Shown here: piece after piece, positions 1 to 5,721 of the stretch
How the letters are laid out: every line of letters starts with the position of its first letter
Position numbering within the stretch: position 1 is the first letter of the stretch
Assembly: GCA_018065365.1 (NCBI GenBank)
Contig: JAGHTH010000024.1
Location: forward strand, 1-9,945
DNA from: Candidatus Coliplasma caballi
GTDB taxonomy: Bacteria; Bacillota; Clostridia; Oscillospirales; CAG-382
Direction of reading: 5' to 3'
DNA length: 9,945 nucleotides
The notes under the pieces: model-generated
The model's input: the letters and a program-made list of their open reading frames with translations, nothing else
Database searches by the model: none
Told to the model about the DNA's origin: nothing
Translations under genes and position numbers: made by a program

Positions 1-1
1 A

Positions 2-223
2 AAAGCGATCACGACCGCGGTCGCGTGCGGTTGGGACACCGACTGCAACGGCGCCACCGTCGGCTCGATCATGGGCATGATCCTCGGCGCCCGCGCACTC
101 CAGGAAAAGTGGATCGCCCCGCTCCACGACCCCCTCTATTCCGGCATCCCCGATTTCCACCCGATCGCCGTTTCCGCCTGCGCCTCCCGCACCCTCGCCG
201 TCTGGAAGAAACTCCACGGTTGA
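2..223 (+). CDS. ADP-ribosylglycohydrolase-family protein, C-terminal part (5' end outside window)
   Basis: The window opens inside this reading frame; 73 codons and a TGA stop are visible. Residues 9-19 read CGWDTDCNGAT and are followed by VGSIMGMILGA, which matches the C-terminal metal-binding motif (DTDxNGATVG) of the ADP-ribosylglycohydrolase (DraG/ARH) fold. In that family the acidic residues bind the divalent ions that hydrolyse an N- or O-glycosidic bond to ADP-ribose or a related riboside. Only the tail is present, so the substrate cannot be judged, and many members have no known one. A PfkB sugar kinase follows on the same strand after 193 bases. That pairing recalls E. coli yegU-yegV beside the nucleoside transporter gene yegT, so a nucleoside-like substrate is as plausible as protein de-ADP-ribosylation. 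The family call is secure; the specific role is inference. Confidence 0.85.
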   Translation, partial: KAITTAVACGWDTDCNGATVGSIMGMILGARALQEKWIAPLHDPLYSGIPDFHPIAVSACASRTLAVWKKLHG

Positions 224-243
224 AACGAATCGTTCTATTATGC

Positions 244-300
244 GGGAGAGACAAAATTTTTTCGGTAAAAATTTTTTCTCCCCCGCCCCCTTTTTTTCAA
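244..300 (+). terminator. Terminator-like hairpin after the glycohydrolase-family gene
   Basis: GGGAGA at 244-249 pairs with TCTCCC at 277-282. Inside it AAAA (253-256) pairs with TTTT (272-275), and T258-262 pairs with A267-271 around a CGGT loop. A C-rich stretch and seven T residues (291-297) follow. It lies 20 bases after the stop codon at 223, so it probably ends that transcript. The stem is AT-rich and the T run starts a few bases late, so efficiency is uncertain. Confidence 0.5.
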
Positions 301-342
301 AAAACCAATTTATTTTTTTCATAAGCTCTTTTTTGAAAAGGG

Positions 343-386
343 TGTGGGGAAACCTTTTTTCTTTAGAGAAAAAAGGTTTCCCCACA
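343..386. repeat. 44-nt near-perfect palindrome in the leader of the kinase gene
   Basis: Bases 343-362 and 367-386 are exact reverse complements (20 bp) around a TTAG loop. The arm contains GTGGGGAAACC followed by six T. No U-tract follows on either strand, so it is not a standard terminator. It lies 30 bases upstream of the kinase start codon and would form a very stable hairpin in the mRNA leader. The 9 bases AGGTTTCCC in the right arm (374-382) recur at 408-416, overlapping the ribosome binding site, so the left arm (347-355) could pair with either. It may be a copy of a dispersed intergenic element, which cannot be tested from one copy. Confidence 0.8.
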
Positions 387-416
387 AAAAATCTTCACTT
401 TCCACGGAGGTTTCCC

Positions 417-1289
417 ATGCGTATTCTGAACTACGGCTCACTCAATATCGACGAATTGCTGACCGTCCCGCACTTTGTGCGACCGGGCGAAACGCTTTCC
501 GTCGCGGAGCGCAACTGCTTCCCCGGCGGGAAAGGGCTCAACCAGTCCGTCGCGCTTGCCCGCGCGGGCGCGGACGTAACCCACCTCGGCGCGATCGGCA
601 CGGACGGGAAATTCCTCGCGGACTTGCTTCGCGATAACGGCGCGGACGTTTCGGCGATCCGCACCACCGACGGCGCGACCGGCCGCGCGATCATTCAGGT
701 TGACCGAAACGGTCAGAACTCGATCCTTTTGCTCGCGGGCGCAAACGCCGATTTCAACGCCGAGCAGATCGAAAAAGCGCTCGATCGCTTCTCCGCAGGC
801 GATTGGCTCCTCACGCAAAACGAAACCGCAAACCCCGCGTTCATCATCACGGAAGCCAAAAAGCGCGGCCTTTCCGTTGCGCTGAATCCCTCGCCGTTTG
901 ACGACTCGATCCTTTCGCTGCCGCTTTCCCTCGTGGACCTCTTTTTCGTCAACGAAATCGAGGGCGCGGCGCTTTCCGGCGAGACCGAGCCCGAAAAAAT
1001 CGCCTCGACGCTCCTTTCCCGCTACCCACACGCCCGCGTCGTGCTGACACTCGGCGAACACGGCGCCCTCTACGCCGACGAACGCGAGCGCTTCCACGTC
1101 CCCGCCCGCCGCGTTCCCACCGCCGACACCACCGCCGCCGGCGATACCTTTACCGGCTATTTCCTCGCTTCTCTCCTTTCCGGCGACTCGCCGCGCGCCT
1201 GCATGGAACGCGCCACCGCCGCAGCCGCCCTCACCGTCTCCCGCCCCGGCGCCGCCCCCTCGATCCCTCGCAAAGAGGAAATTGTTTGA
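417..1289 (+). CDS. Ribokinase-type PfkB carbohydrate kinase
   Basis: This 290-residue protein is near the usual 290-310 residues of ribokinases. It should phosphorylate ribose or a related sugar or nucleoside at the 5-hydroxyl with ATP, in the cytoplasm. PfkB signature 1 is at residues 37-61 (GGKGLNQSVALARAG, then LGAIG), with N10, D12, N42 and the GGKG loop placed for sugar binding. VNEIEGAAL is at 178-186 and TLGEHGAL, lining the nucleotide pocket, at 211-218. Signature 2, DTTAAGDTF, is at 237-245 with D243 as the likely catalytic base. The ATG at 417 is chosen because GGAGG lies 6 bases upstream (406-410); the frame stays open back to 240, but that stretch is palindrome and low-complexity sequence. 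Ribokinase (rbsK) fits best, but no ribose transporter adjoins it and the AAGD variant also occurs in other PfkB kinases, so no symbol is given. It converges on the purine operon. Confidence 0.9.
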   Translation: MRILNYGSLNIDELLTVPHFVRPGETLSVAERNCFPGGKGLNQSVALARAGADVTHLGAIGTDGKFLADLLRDNGADVSAIRTTDGATGRAIIQVDRNGQNSILLLAGANADFNAEQIEKALDRFSAGDWLLTQNETANPAFIITEAKKRGLSVALNPSPFDDSILSLPLSLVDLFFVNEIEGAALSGETEPEKIASTLLSRYPHARVVLTLGEHGALYADERERFHVPARRVPTADTTAAGDTFTGYFLASLLSGDSPRACMERATAAAALTVSRPGAAPSIPRKEEIV

Positions 1290-1319
1290 TTCTATGTGAT
1301 TATGCAGGGGAAACTTTAT

Positions 1320-1360
1320 TTTTGGCACCATCCTCGGCTGACAACCGGCCGGAGACCTCG
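1320..1360. repeat. Interspersed intergenic repeat, copy A
   Basis: This 41-base segment, beginning TTTTGGCACCA and running into GGAGACCTCG, recurs at 1576-1616 with about six differences. Its right end is the first 24-bp tandem unit, so copy A looks like copy B with an internal expansion of that unit. No coding sense is seen. Confidence 0.75.
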
Positions 1361-1407
1361 GTCTGCAACCAGCCGGAGACCTTGGTCTGCAACCAGCCGG
1401 AGACCTC
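1336..1407. repeat. Three tandem 24-bp units
   Basis: Units at 1336-1359, 1360-1383 and 1384-1407 follow one another without spacers. Units 2 and 3 differ at a single base (the last); unit 1 has a few changes near its start. Each full unit begins GGTCTGC and ends GGAGACCT, so GGTCT and AGACC can pair within a unit. The block starts 47 bases after the kinase stop codon. Confidence 0.85.
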
Positions 1408-1545
1408 GTCAGAATGCGCCGCTTTTATGCTTCTGCCAAATGAAACCTCAACGGCGGCGCTCGGAAAGCCGCTCACAAGTTCGCGCTTTTCCCGATTGTT
1501 CTGCACACCCTTGGCAGATTGGACGATCCTCCCCCCGAAGCCGCG

Positions 1546-1568
1546 CTCTGCGCACTCTGACAAGGTCG
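1546..1568. repeat. Diverged copy of the TGCGCACTCTGAC repeat
   Basis: CTCTGCGCACTCTGAC followed by AAGGTCG matches the two exact copies at 1780-1807 and 1813-1840 apart from two base changes. The reverse complement of the same core (ACCTCGTCAGAATGCGC) occurs at 1403-1419, so this family is present in both orientations within 450 bases. Confidence 0.75.
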
Positions 1569-1575
1569 GTGTATC

Positions 1576-1616
1576 TTTTGGCACCAACCTCAGTCTGCAA
1601 CCGACCGGAGACCTCG
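1576..1616. repeat. Interspersed intergenic repeat, copy B
   Basis: Second copy of the segment at 1320-1360, with a single 24-bp unit instead of three. Both copies continue into ACCTCGTCAGA (1403-1413 after the tandem array; 1611-1621 here). A further direct repeat flanks this copy: GCAGATTGGACGAT at 1514-1527 and again at 1627-1640, each followed by a pyrimidine run and CCCGAAGC. Confidence 0.75.
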
Positions 1617-1717
1617 TCAGAGGGATGCAGATTGGACGATTTTCTCCCGAAGCTGTATTGATATACTGCGAGAGGGGAAAATCGTTCAAAGCAAACCGCT
1701 TTAGCGATAAAAAAGAA

Positions 1718-1746
1718 GAAAGCGTAGGTTTTTCGCCTACGCTTTC
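1718..1746 (-). terminator. Intrinsic terminator of the purine/nucleoside operon
   Basis: GAAAGCGTAGG (1718-1728) and CCTACGCTTTC (1736-1746) form a perfect 11-bp stem with a 7-nt loop. Read on the minus strand the stem is followed at once by TTCTTTTTTATCGC (1717 downwards), a good U-tract. It lies 93 bases beyond the last permease stop codon, with two repeat copies in between. On the plus strand the following bases are AT-rich but lack a T run, so it serves the minus-strand operon better. Confidence 0.85.
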
Positions 1747-1779
1747 ATAATATCATTTTCTAAAAAATTTTTCGGTTTG

Positions 1780-1840
1780 CGGTCTGCGCACTCTGACGAG
1801 GTCGATCTCATTCGGTCTGCGCACTCTGACGAGGTCGATC
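1780..1840. repeat. Two exact 28-bp direct repeats abutting the permease stop codon
   Basis: 1780-1807 and 1813-1840 are identical over 28 bases (CGGTCTGCGCACTCTGACG then AGGTCGATC) and are spaced 33 bases start to start. The second ends inside the TGA stop codon (1839-1841) of the minus-strand permease gene, so the repeat pair begins exactly where the coding sequence ends. Between the repeats and the terminator at 1746 is only AT-rich sequence. Confidence 0.9.
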
Positions 1841-2822
1841 ATCTTTCTTCACGGAAATAAGAAAGTCCCAATGCTTCCGGCCCGAGGTTTTCTTTTTTCT
1901 TTCTCAAACTTACCACGATCAACACCACGATCGTGATGATGTACGGCAGCATACGCGTCAAATCGTCGGACATCTTCACACCCAACAGGTTGGGCAGGTA
2001 CAGATACGCCCAGTAACAAATGCCGAACACGAACGAGCCCCACAGCAAGTTCAACGGCTTCCACATCGCAAAGATGACCAGCGCCACGGCAAGCCAACCG
2101 AACGCCTCGATCGTAATAATGTCCGAGGTTGCCCACGCGCCGCTCTTGAACTCCAGCACGCAGTAAATGCCCGCCAGCCCGGAAATGCCCGAGCCGATCC
2201 CGGCAGCGAGATAGCGATACTTCGAAACGCTGATGCCCGCCGCGTCCGCGGTACCGGGGTTTTCGCCCACGGAACGCAGGTTCAACCCTGCGCGCGTGCG
2301 GTTTAAGAACAGCATCATCACCACCGCAAGCACGATCGTTACGTAGAACATGAAGCCGTAGTTGAACAGCAGGTCCGAAACGATGCCGAGCTTGTCGGAC
2401 AAGAACGGGATCTTCGCCGTGAACAGATAGTACGCGGGATCGCAGCGCACGTTGCCGGTCGTGGACTCGATGAAATAGACCGACAGGAATTCCGCCAAGC
2501 CCGTGCCGAGAATGGTCATGACCAAGCCGACCACGTTCTGATTGATGCGCAGCGAAACGGTAAAGAACGCGAAAATGATTCCCATGATCGCGCCCGCCGC
2601 GAACGACGAAAGCAGAATGAGTACCAGCAGCTCAAACATATTCGGAGTTTCGACCGACTTGCAATAGTTGAACGCCGTGATAAACCCGACGGAAGCGCCG
2701 ACGCAAAGCGTGCCGGGCGTACCGAGGTTCAGCGATCCGGAACGCTCGGAAAGCAGTTCGCCGAGCGCCGCGAGCATGATAAACGCCGCAAAACTGATGG
2801 CTTTCTGGATCCAGATAATCAT
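1839..2822 (-). CDS. Nucleoside ABC transporter permease (second permease, NupQ-like)
   Basis: This 327-residue, strongly hydrophobic protein with about eight to ten membrane segments is of the BPD_transp_2 type that pairs with BMP-family binding proteins. Family landmarks are GELLSERSGSLNLGTPGT at residues 21-38 (the usual GExxxERxGxxNxGxxG motif), VGLVMTILGTGLAEFL in the middle, and LRSVGENPGTADAAGISVSK, the cytoplasmic loop thought to contact the ATPase. It should form the membrane channel with the permease encoded just upstream. The start ATG (2820-2822) overlaps the upstream stop in an ATGA, implying translational coupling. It is the last gene of the operon; a short charged tail ends in REER. 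Family assignment is firm. The substrate (purine nucleosides) is inferred from the BMP protein and the two PRTases in the operon. Confidence 0.9.
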   Translation of the reverse strand: MIIWIQKAISFAAFIMLAALGELLSERSGSLNLGTPGTLCVGASVGFITAFNYCKSVETPNMFELLVLILLSSFAAGAIMGIIFAFFTVSLRINQNVVGLVMTILGTGLAEFLSVYFIESTTGNVRCDPAYYLFTAKIPFLSDKLGIVSDLLFNYGFMFYVTIVLAVVMMLFLNRTRAGLNLRSVGENPGTADAAGISVSKYRYLAAGIGSGISGLAGIYCVLEFKSGAWATSDIITIEAFGWLAVALVIFAMWKPLNLLWGSFVFGICYWAYLYLPNLLGVKMSDDLTRMLPYIITIVVLIVVSLRKKKENLGPEALGLSYFREER

Positions 2823-4009
2823 GCTTTTGCCTCCTTTGCCGAATGCTTGAACATCACGCGGTATTTGATAAAGAATTCACAGCCGATGACCATCAGCAGC
2901 ATGATCGCCACGATGACGTCGGCGGCGCTGGGAGAGAAGCCGCGATCGCTGTACGTGTTTGCCATCAGCATCGAGCCGTTCTGCAGCGCAACGATCAGCA
3001 CCGAGGTACCGATCATCGTAAAGGAATTGAACTTCGACAGCCACGCGACGATGATCGCGGTGAAGCCGAATCCGCCTGCCATCGCGGAGTTGATCGTGTG
3101 GCTCTGCGAGGAAACGAGCAGGAAACCGCAGATACCGCAGATCGCGCCGGAAATCGCCATGGTGCGAAGCATGACCTTCGTTACGCTGATACCGGCGTAG
3201 CGCGCGGTGTTGTGCGACTCGCCGACGACGGCGATCTCATAGCCCTGCTTGGTCGATTTCAGATAGAAGAACATCAGCACGGTAAACACCAGCACGATGA
3301 TCATAAACCACAGGTCTTCGTTGCGGAACCACGCCGCGTCTTTTCCCGACCAGAGCGAGCGGAGCCAGCCGGCGCGGGAAGTCTGGTTGATCATGCCGAG
3401 CGCCGATTTCGCGCCTCTCCACAGGTTGTAGAAATAGTCCGCGATCTTCATCGCGATGTAGTTCATCATCAACGTGAACAGCGTCTCGTTGGTGTTCAGC
3501 TTGGTTTTGAAGAACGCCGGGATCAATCCCCAGATACCGCCCGCGAGAATACTCACGACCAGCATGACCAGCAAAAGCAGCGGGCCGGGCATCGTGGAGT
3601 AGTGATACATCACGAACGCGGCAGCCATCGCGCCGATGATGACCTGTCCTTCCGCACCGACGTTCCAGAACCGCATTTTGAACGCGGGCCCGAGCGCGAC
3701 GGCGATGATCAGCAGCTTCGCGGCGGCTTTCAGCGTTGCCCACATATAGCTGCTCAGCAGCGCGGTCCACGCGTTTTCAAACCCTTCCGCCTCGAATACC
3801 TTGTCCATACCGAACGCGCCGCGGAACATCGTTTTCAAAAACGTGATCAGATCGACCTTGACCGTAACCCACACGAACAGCGCGCTCAGAAGCAGCGCCA
3901 CGACGAACGCGGCAACGCGGATCCCGAACGATGCGCCGGGGTGCATCACGTCGCGCGCGACGATGTGGAACAACGGCTCTTTTGCTTTGACTTCTTTGGT
4001 TTTGCTCAT
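2819..4009 (-). CDS. Nucleoside ABC transporter permease (first permease, NupP-like)
   Basis: This 396-residue membrane protein has a basic, cytoplasmic N-terminus (MSKTKEVKAK) and a first membrane helix near residues 29-50. Family landmarks are FWNVGAEGQVIIGAMAA at 114-130 and FKTKLNTNETLFTLMMNYIA at 167-186, both typical of permeases serving BMP-family binding proteins. A long polar loop around 195-235 is also usual for this longer permease of the pair. The ATG at 4007-4009 is chosen because it overlaps the TGA of the ATPase gene (ATGA, 4 bases) with a GGAGGACGG stretch upstream; the frame is open further upstream only as out-of-frame overlap with the ATPase gene. It should form a heterodimeric pore with the other permease, with which it also shares an ATGA overlap. 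Confidence 0.9.
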   Translation of the reverse strand: MSKTKEVKAKEPLFHIVARDVMHPGASFGIRVAAFVVALLLSALFVWVTVKVDLITFLKTMFRGAFGMDKVFEAEGFENAWTALLSSYMWATLKAAAKLLIIAVALGPAFKMRFWNVGAEGQVIIGAMAAAFVMYHYSTMPGPLLLLVMLVVSILAGGIWGLIPAFFKTKLNTNETLFTLMMNYIAMKIADYFYNLWRGAKSALGMINQTSRAGWLRSLWSGKDAAWFRNEDLWFMIIVLVFTVLMFFYLKSTKQGYEIAVVGESHNTARYAGISVTKVMLRTMAISGAICGICGFLLVSSQSHTINSAMAGGFGFTAIIVAWLSKFNSFTMIGTSVLIVALQNGSMLMANTYSDRGFSPSAADVIVAIMLLMVIGCEFFIKYRVMFKHSAKEAKA

Positions 4010-5598
4010 TGCTGTCCGTCCTCCTTTGCCGCTTCTTCGGGTTTCGCGTCCGTATGCACTTCTTCGGGCAGATTCGTCATCAGATACCCGATCTCCTCTT
4101 TGGTGGTCGTGCGCGCGTCCACAAGACCGCTCACTTTTCCGCCGCACAGAACGAGAATCTTATCGGACAGCGCAAGCAGAACGTCCAGATCCTCGCCGAC
4201 GTACACCACGGCGACGCCTTTTTTCTTCTGCTCGTTGAGCAGGTGGTAAATCGTATAAGACGTGTTGATGTCCAGACCACGCACCGCGTAAGCCGTCAGC
4301 AGAACGGCAGGCGCCGCGGCAATTTCACGGCCGACCAGCACCTTCTGCACGTTACCGCCGGAAAGACGGCGAACGGGCGTGTTCAAACTCGGCGTAACGA
4401 CCTCCAACTCCTCACGGACTTCCTCCGCAAGTTCTTTGGACGGCTTGGTTTCGGTCAGCGGCGTGTGTCCGCGCCGATAATCTTTTAGCAGCATATTCCC
4501 GACCATGCCCATCGAGCCGACCAACCCCATGCCGAGTCGGTCTTCGGGAACGAACGACAGCGAAACGCCCATTTCCTTGATCTTTTTGGGCGATTTTCCG
4601 ATCAGCGACTCGCGCTTTCCGTCGGGCGCGTCGTAAATGATCTCGCTGTTTTCATCGACGCGCTGCAAACCGGCGATCGCCTCGAGCAGTTCTTTCTGTC
4701 CGCAGCCGGAAATGCCCGCGATACCGAAGATCTCGCCGCCGTAGATGTCAAAATTGACGTTCTGCAATACCGGCAGCCCCTCGTGGTTGTGGCAGGACAG
4801 GTTTCTGACCTGCAAACGCAGCGTGGGATCCACGGGATCGGGACGTTCGATGTTTAATTCCACTTTTTTGCCTACCATCATCTCGGTCAGCGAAAGTTCG
4901 GTCGCCTCGGAAGTCGGAACGGCGCCGACGAACTCGCCCTTGCGCAGAATGGCGACGCGGTCGGAGATCGCAAGCACTTCCTGCAGCTTGTGCGTGATGA
5001 TGATGACCGTTTTGCCCGCCGCCTTCATGTTACGAAGCACGGAGAACAGCTTGTCCGCTTCCTGCGGAGTCAGAACGGCGGTCGGCTCGTCGAGAATGAG
5101 GATCTCTGCCCCGCGGTACAGCGCCTTGACGATCTCCAACGTCTGCTTCTGCGAAACGGTCATGTCATAGACCTTCTGCTCGGGATGAATGTCAAACCCG
5201 TACGCGTCGCAGATCTCCTTGATGCGTTTTCCCGCTGCCGCAAGGTTGAACTTTCCTTCTTCCTTCAGCCCCAGCACGACGTTTTCCGCCGCGGTAAACA
5301 CGTCAACCAGCTTAAAATGCTGGTGGATCATGCCGATACCCAGCGCGTGCGCGTCGTAGGGCGAGCGAATGGAAACGGGCTTCCCGTTCACAAAGATCTC
5401 ACCGCTGTCCGGGAAATAGATCCCCGCAAGCATATTCATCAGCGTCGTCTTGCCGCTGCCGTTTTCGCCGAGCAGCGAAAGGATCTCACCTCTGTAAATG
5501 TCCATCGTAACGTCTTTGTTTGCGACGACTTTGGTCCCGAACGATTTCGTAACGTTCTGAATGCGGATCGCGGTGATTTGGGTGTTTTGTTCAGCCAA
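4006..5598 (-). CDS. Nucleoside ABC transporter ATP-binding protein, two tandem ABC domains (NupO-like)
   Basis: The 530-residue cytoplasmic ATPase has two fused ABC domains, the usual size for sugar- and nucleoside-importer ATPases. Domain 1 (about 5-240) has Walker A GENGSGKT at 44-51, Q-loop Q93, Walker B ILILDE at 166-171 and H203, but its signature is TVSQKQ (147-152) instead of LSGGQ. Domain 2 (about 262-505) has signature LSGGNVQK at 412-419, but its Walker A is GISGCGQKE (295-303), with Gln where Lys is expected, and its Walker B region reads VLLTAYAVRGLD, lacking Asp and Glu. So one composite site is complete and the other degenerate. The start is TTG, since an in-frame TGA lies just upstream, GGAGGG sits 7 bases before it, and the next Met is residue 32. 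The stop overlaps the permease start. It energises import through the two permeases. Confidence 0.93.
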   Translation of the reverse strand: MAEQNTQITAIRIQNVTKSFGTKVVANKDVTMDIYRGEILSLLGENGSGKTTLMNMLAGIYFPDSGEIFVNGKPVSIRSPYDAHALGIGMIHQHFKLVDVFTAAENVVLGLKEEGKFNLAAAGKRIKEICDAYGFDIHPEQKVYDMTVSQKQTLEIVKALYRGAEILILDEPTAVLTPQEADKLFSVLRNMKAAGKTVIIITHKLQEVLAISDRVAILRKGEFVGAVPTSEATELSLTEMMVGKKVELNIERPDPVDPTLRLQVRNLSCHNHEGLPVLQNVNFDIYGGEIFGIAGISGCGQKELLEAIAGLQRVDENSEIIYDAPDGKRESLIGKSPKKIKEMGVSLSFVPEDRLGMGLVGSMGMVGNMLLKDYRRGHTPLTETKPSKELAEEVREELEVVTPSLNTPVRRLSGGNVQKVLVGREIAAAPAVLLTAYAVRGLDINTSYTIYHLLNEQKKKGVAVVYVGEDLDVLLALSDKILVLCGGKVSGLVDARTTTKEEIGYLMTNLPEEVHTDAKPEEAAKEDGQQ

Positions 5599-5605
5599 GG
5601 GACAG

Positions 5606-5611
5606 CCCTCC
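5606..5611 (-). promoter_or_regulatory. Ribosome binding site setting a TTG start
   Basis: GGAGGG on the minus strand is followed by 7 bases and the TTG at 5596-5598. An in-frame TGA lies only a few codons upstream (about 5614-5616), and no ATG or GTG start is available before the Walker A region, so this site decides the start of the ATPase gene. Confidence 0.8.
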
Positions 5612-5650
5612 GTTCAATGAATGGAATGATAGAGAAAAAAGTAAAATCAA

Positions 5651-5699
5651 ACGTGTTCAAAAAAGACACGGGAAGTTGCTCGATGGGGAGCAACTTCCC
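5651..5699 (-). terminator. Intra-operon hairpin with U-tract after the lipoprotein gene
   Basis: GGGAAGTTGCTC (5670-5681) pairs perfectly with GAGCAACTTCCC (5688-5699) around a 6-nt loop. On the minus strand it starts 22 bases after the lipoprotein stop codon and is followed by CGTGTCTTTTTTGAACACG, which contains a six-T run and can form a second small hairpin (CGTGT with ACACG). It lies between the binding-protein gene and its ATPase gene. It is likely a partial terminator or 3' stabilising structure that makes the lipoprotein more abundant than the membrane complex. It may also be fairly efficient, with no clear new promoter after it. Confidence 0.8.
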
Positions 5700-5721
5700 T
5701 TCTTTTCCGTTAAAACGTGGA

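Noticed and set aside
343..386. Palindrome as a bidirectional terminator
   Set aside because: No U-tract follows the stem on either strand: the plus strand continues with A residues and the minus strand with ACCCTTTTC.
240..416. Longer start for the kinase gene
   Set aside because: The extra 59 codons translate T-rich sequence and the palindrome, and lack family homology. The ATG at 417 has a correctly spaced GGAGG.
1286..1750. 154-codon open frame after the kinase gene
   Set aside because: It translates the intergenic repeats (recurring VCNQPET), overlaps the kinase stop, has no good ribosome binding site and runs into the operon terminator. No protein family is recognised.
2843..4249. 468-codon open frame on the plus strand
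   Set aside because: Antisense to the first permease and the ATPase tail; rich in His, Arg, Asp and Gln with no hydrophobic core. It is a shadow of permease codons.
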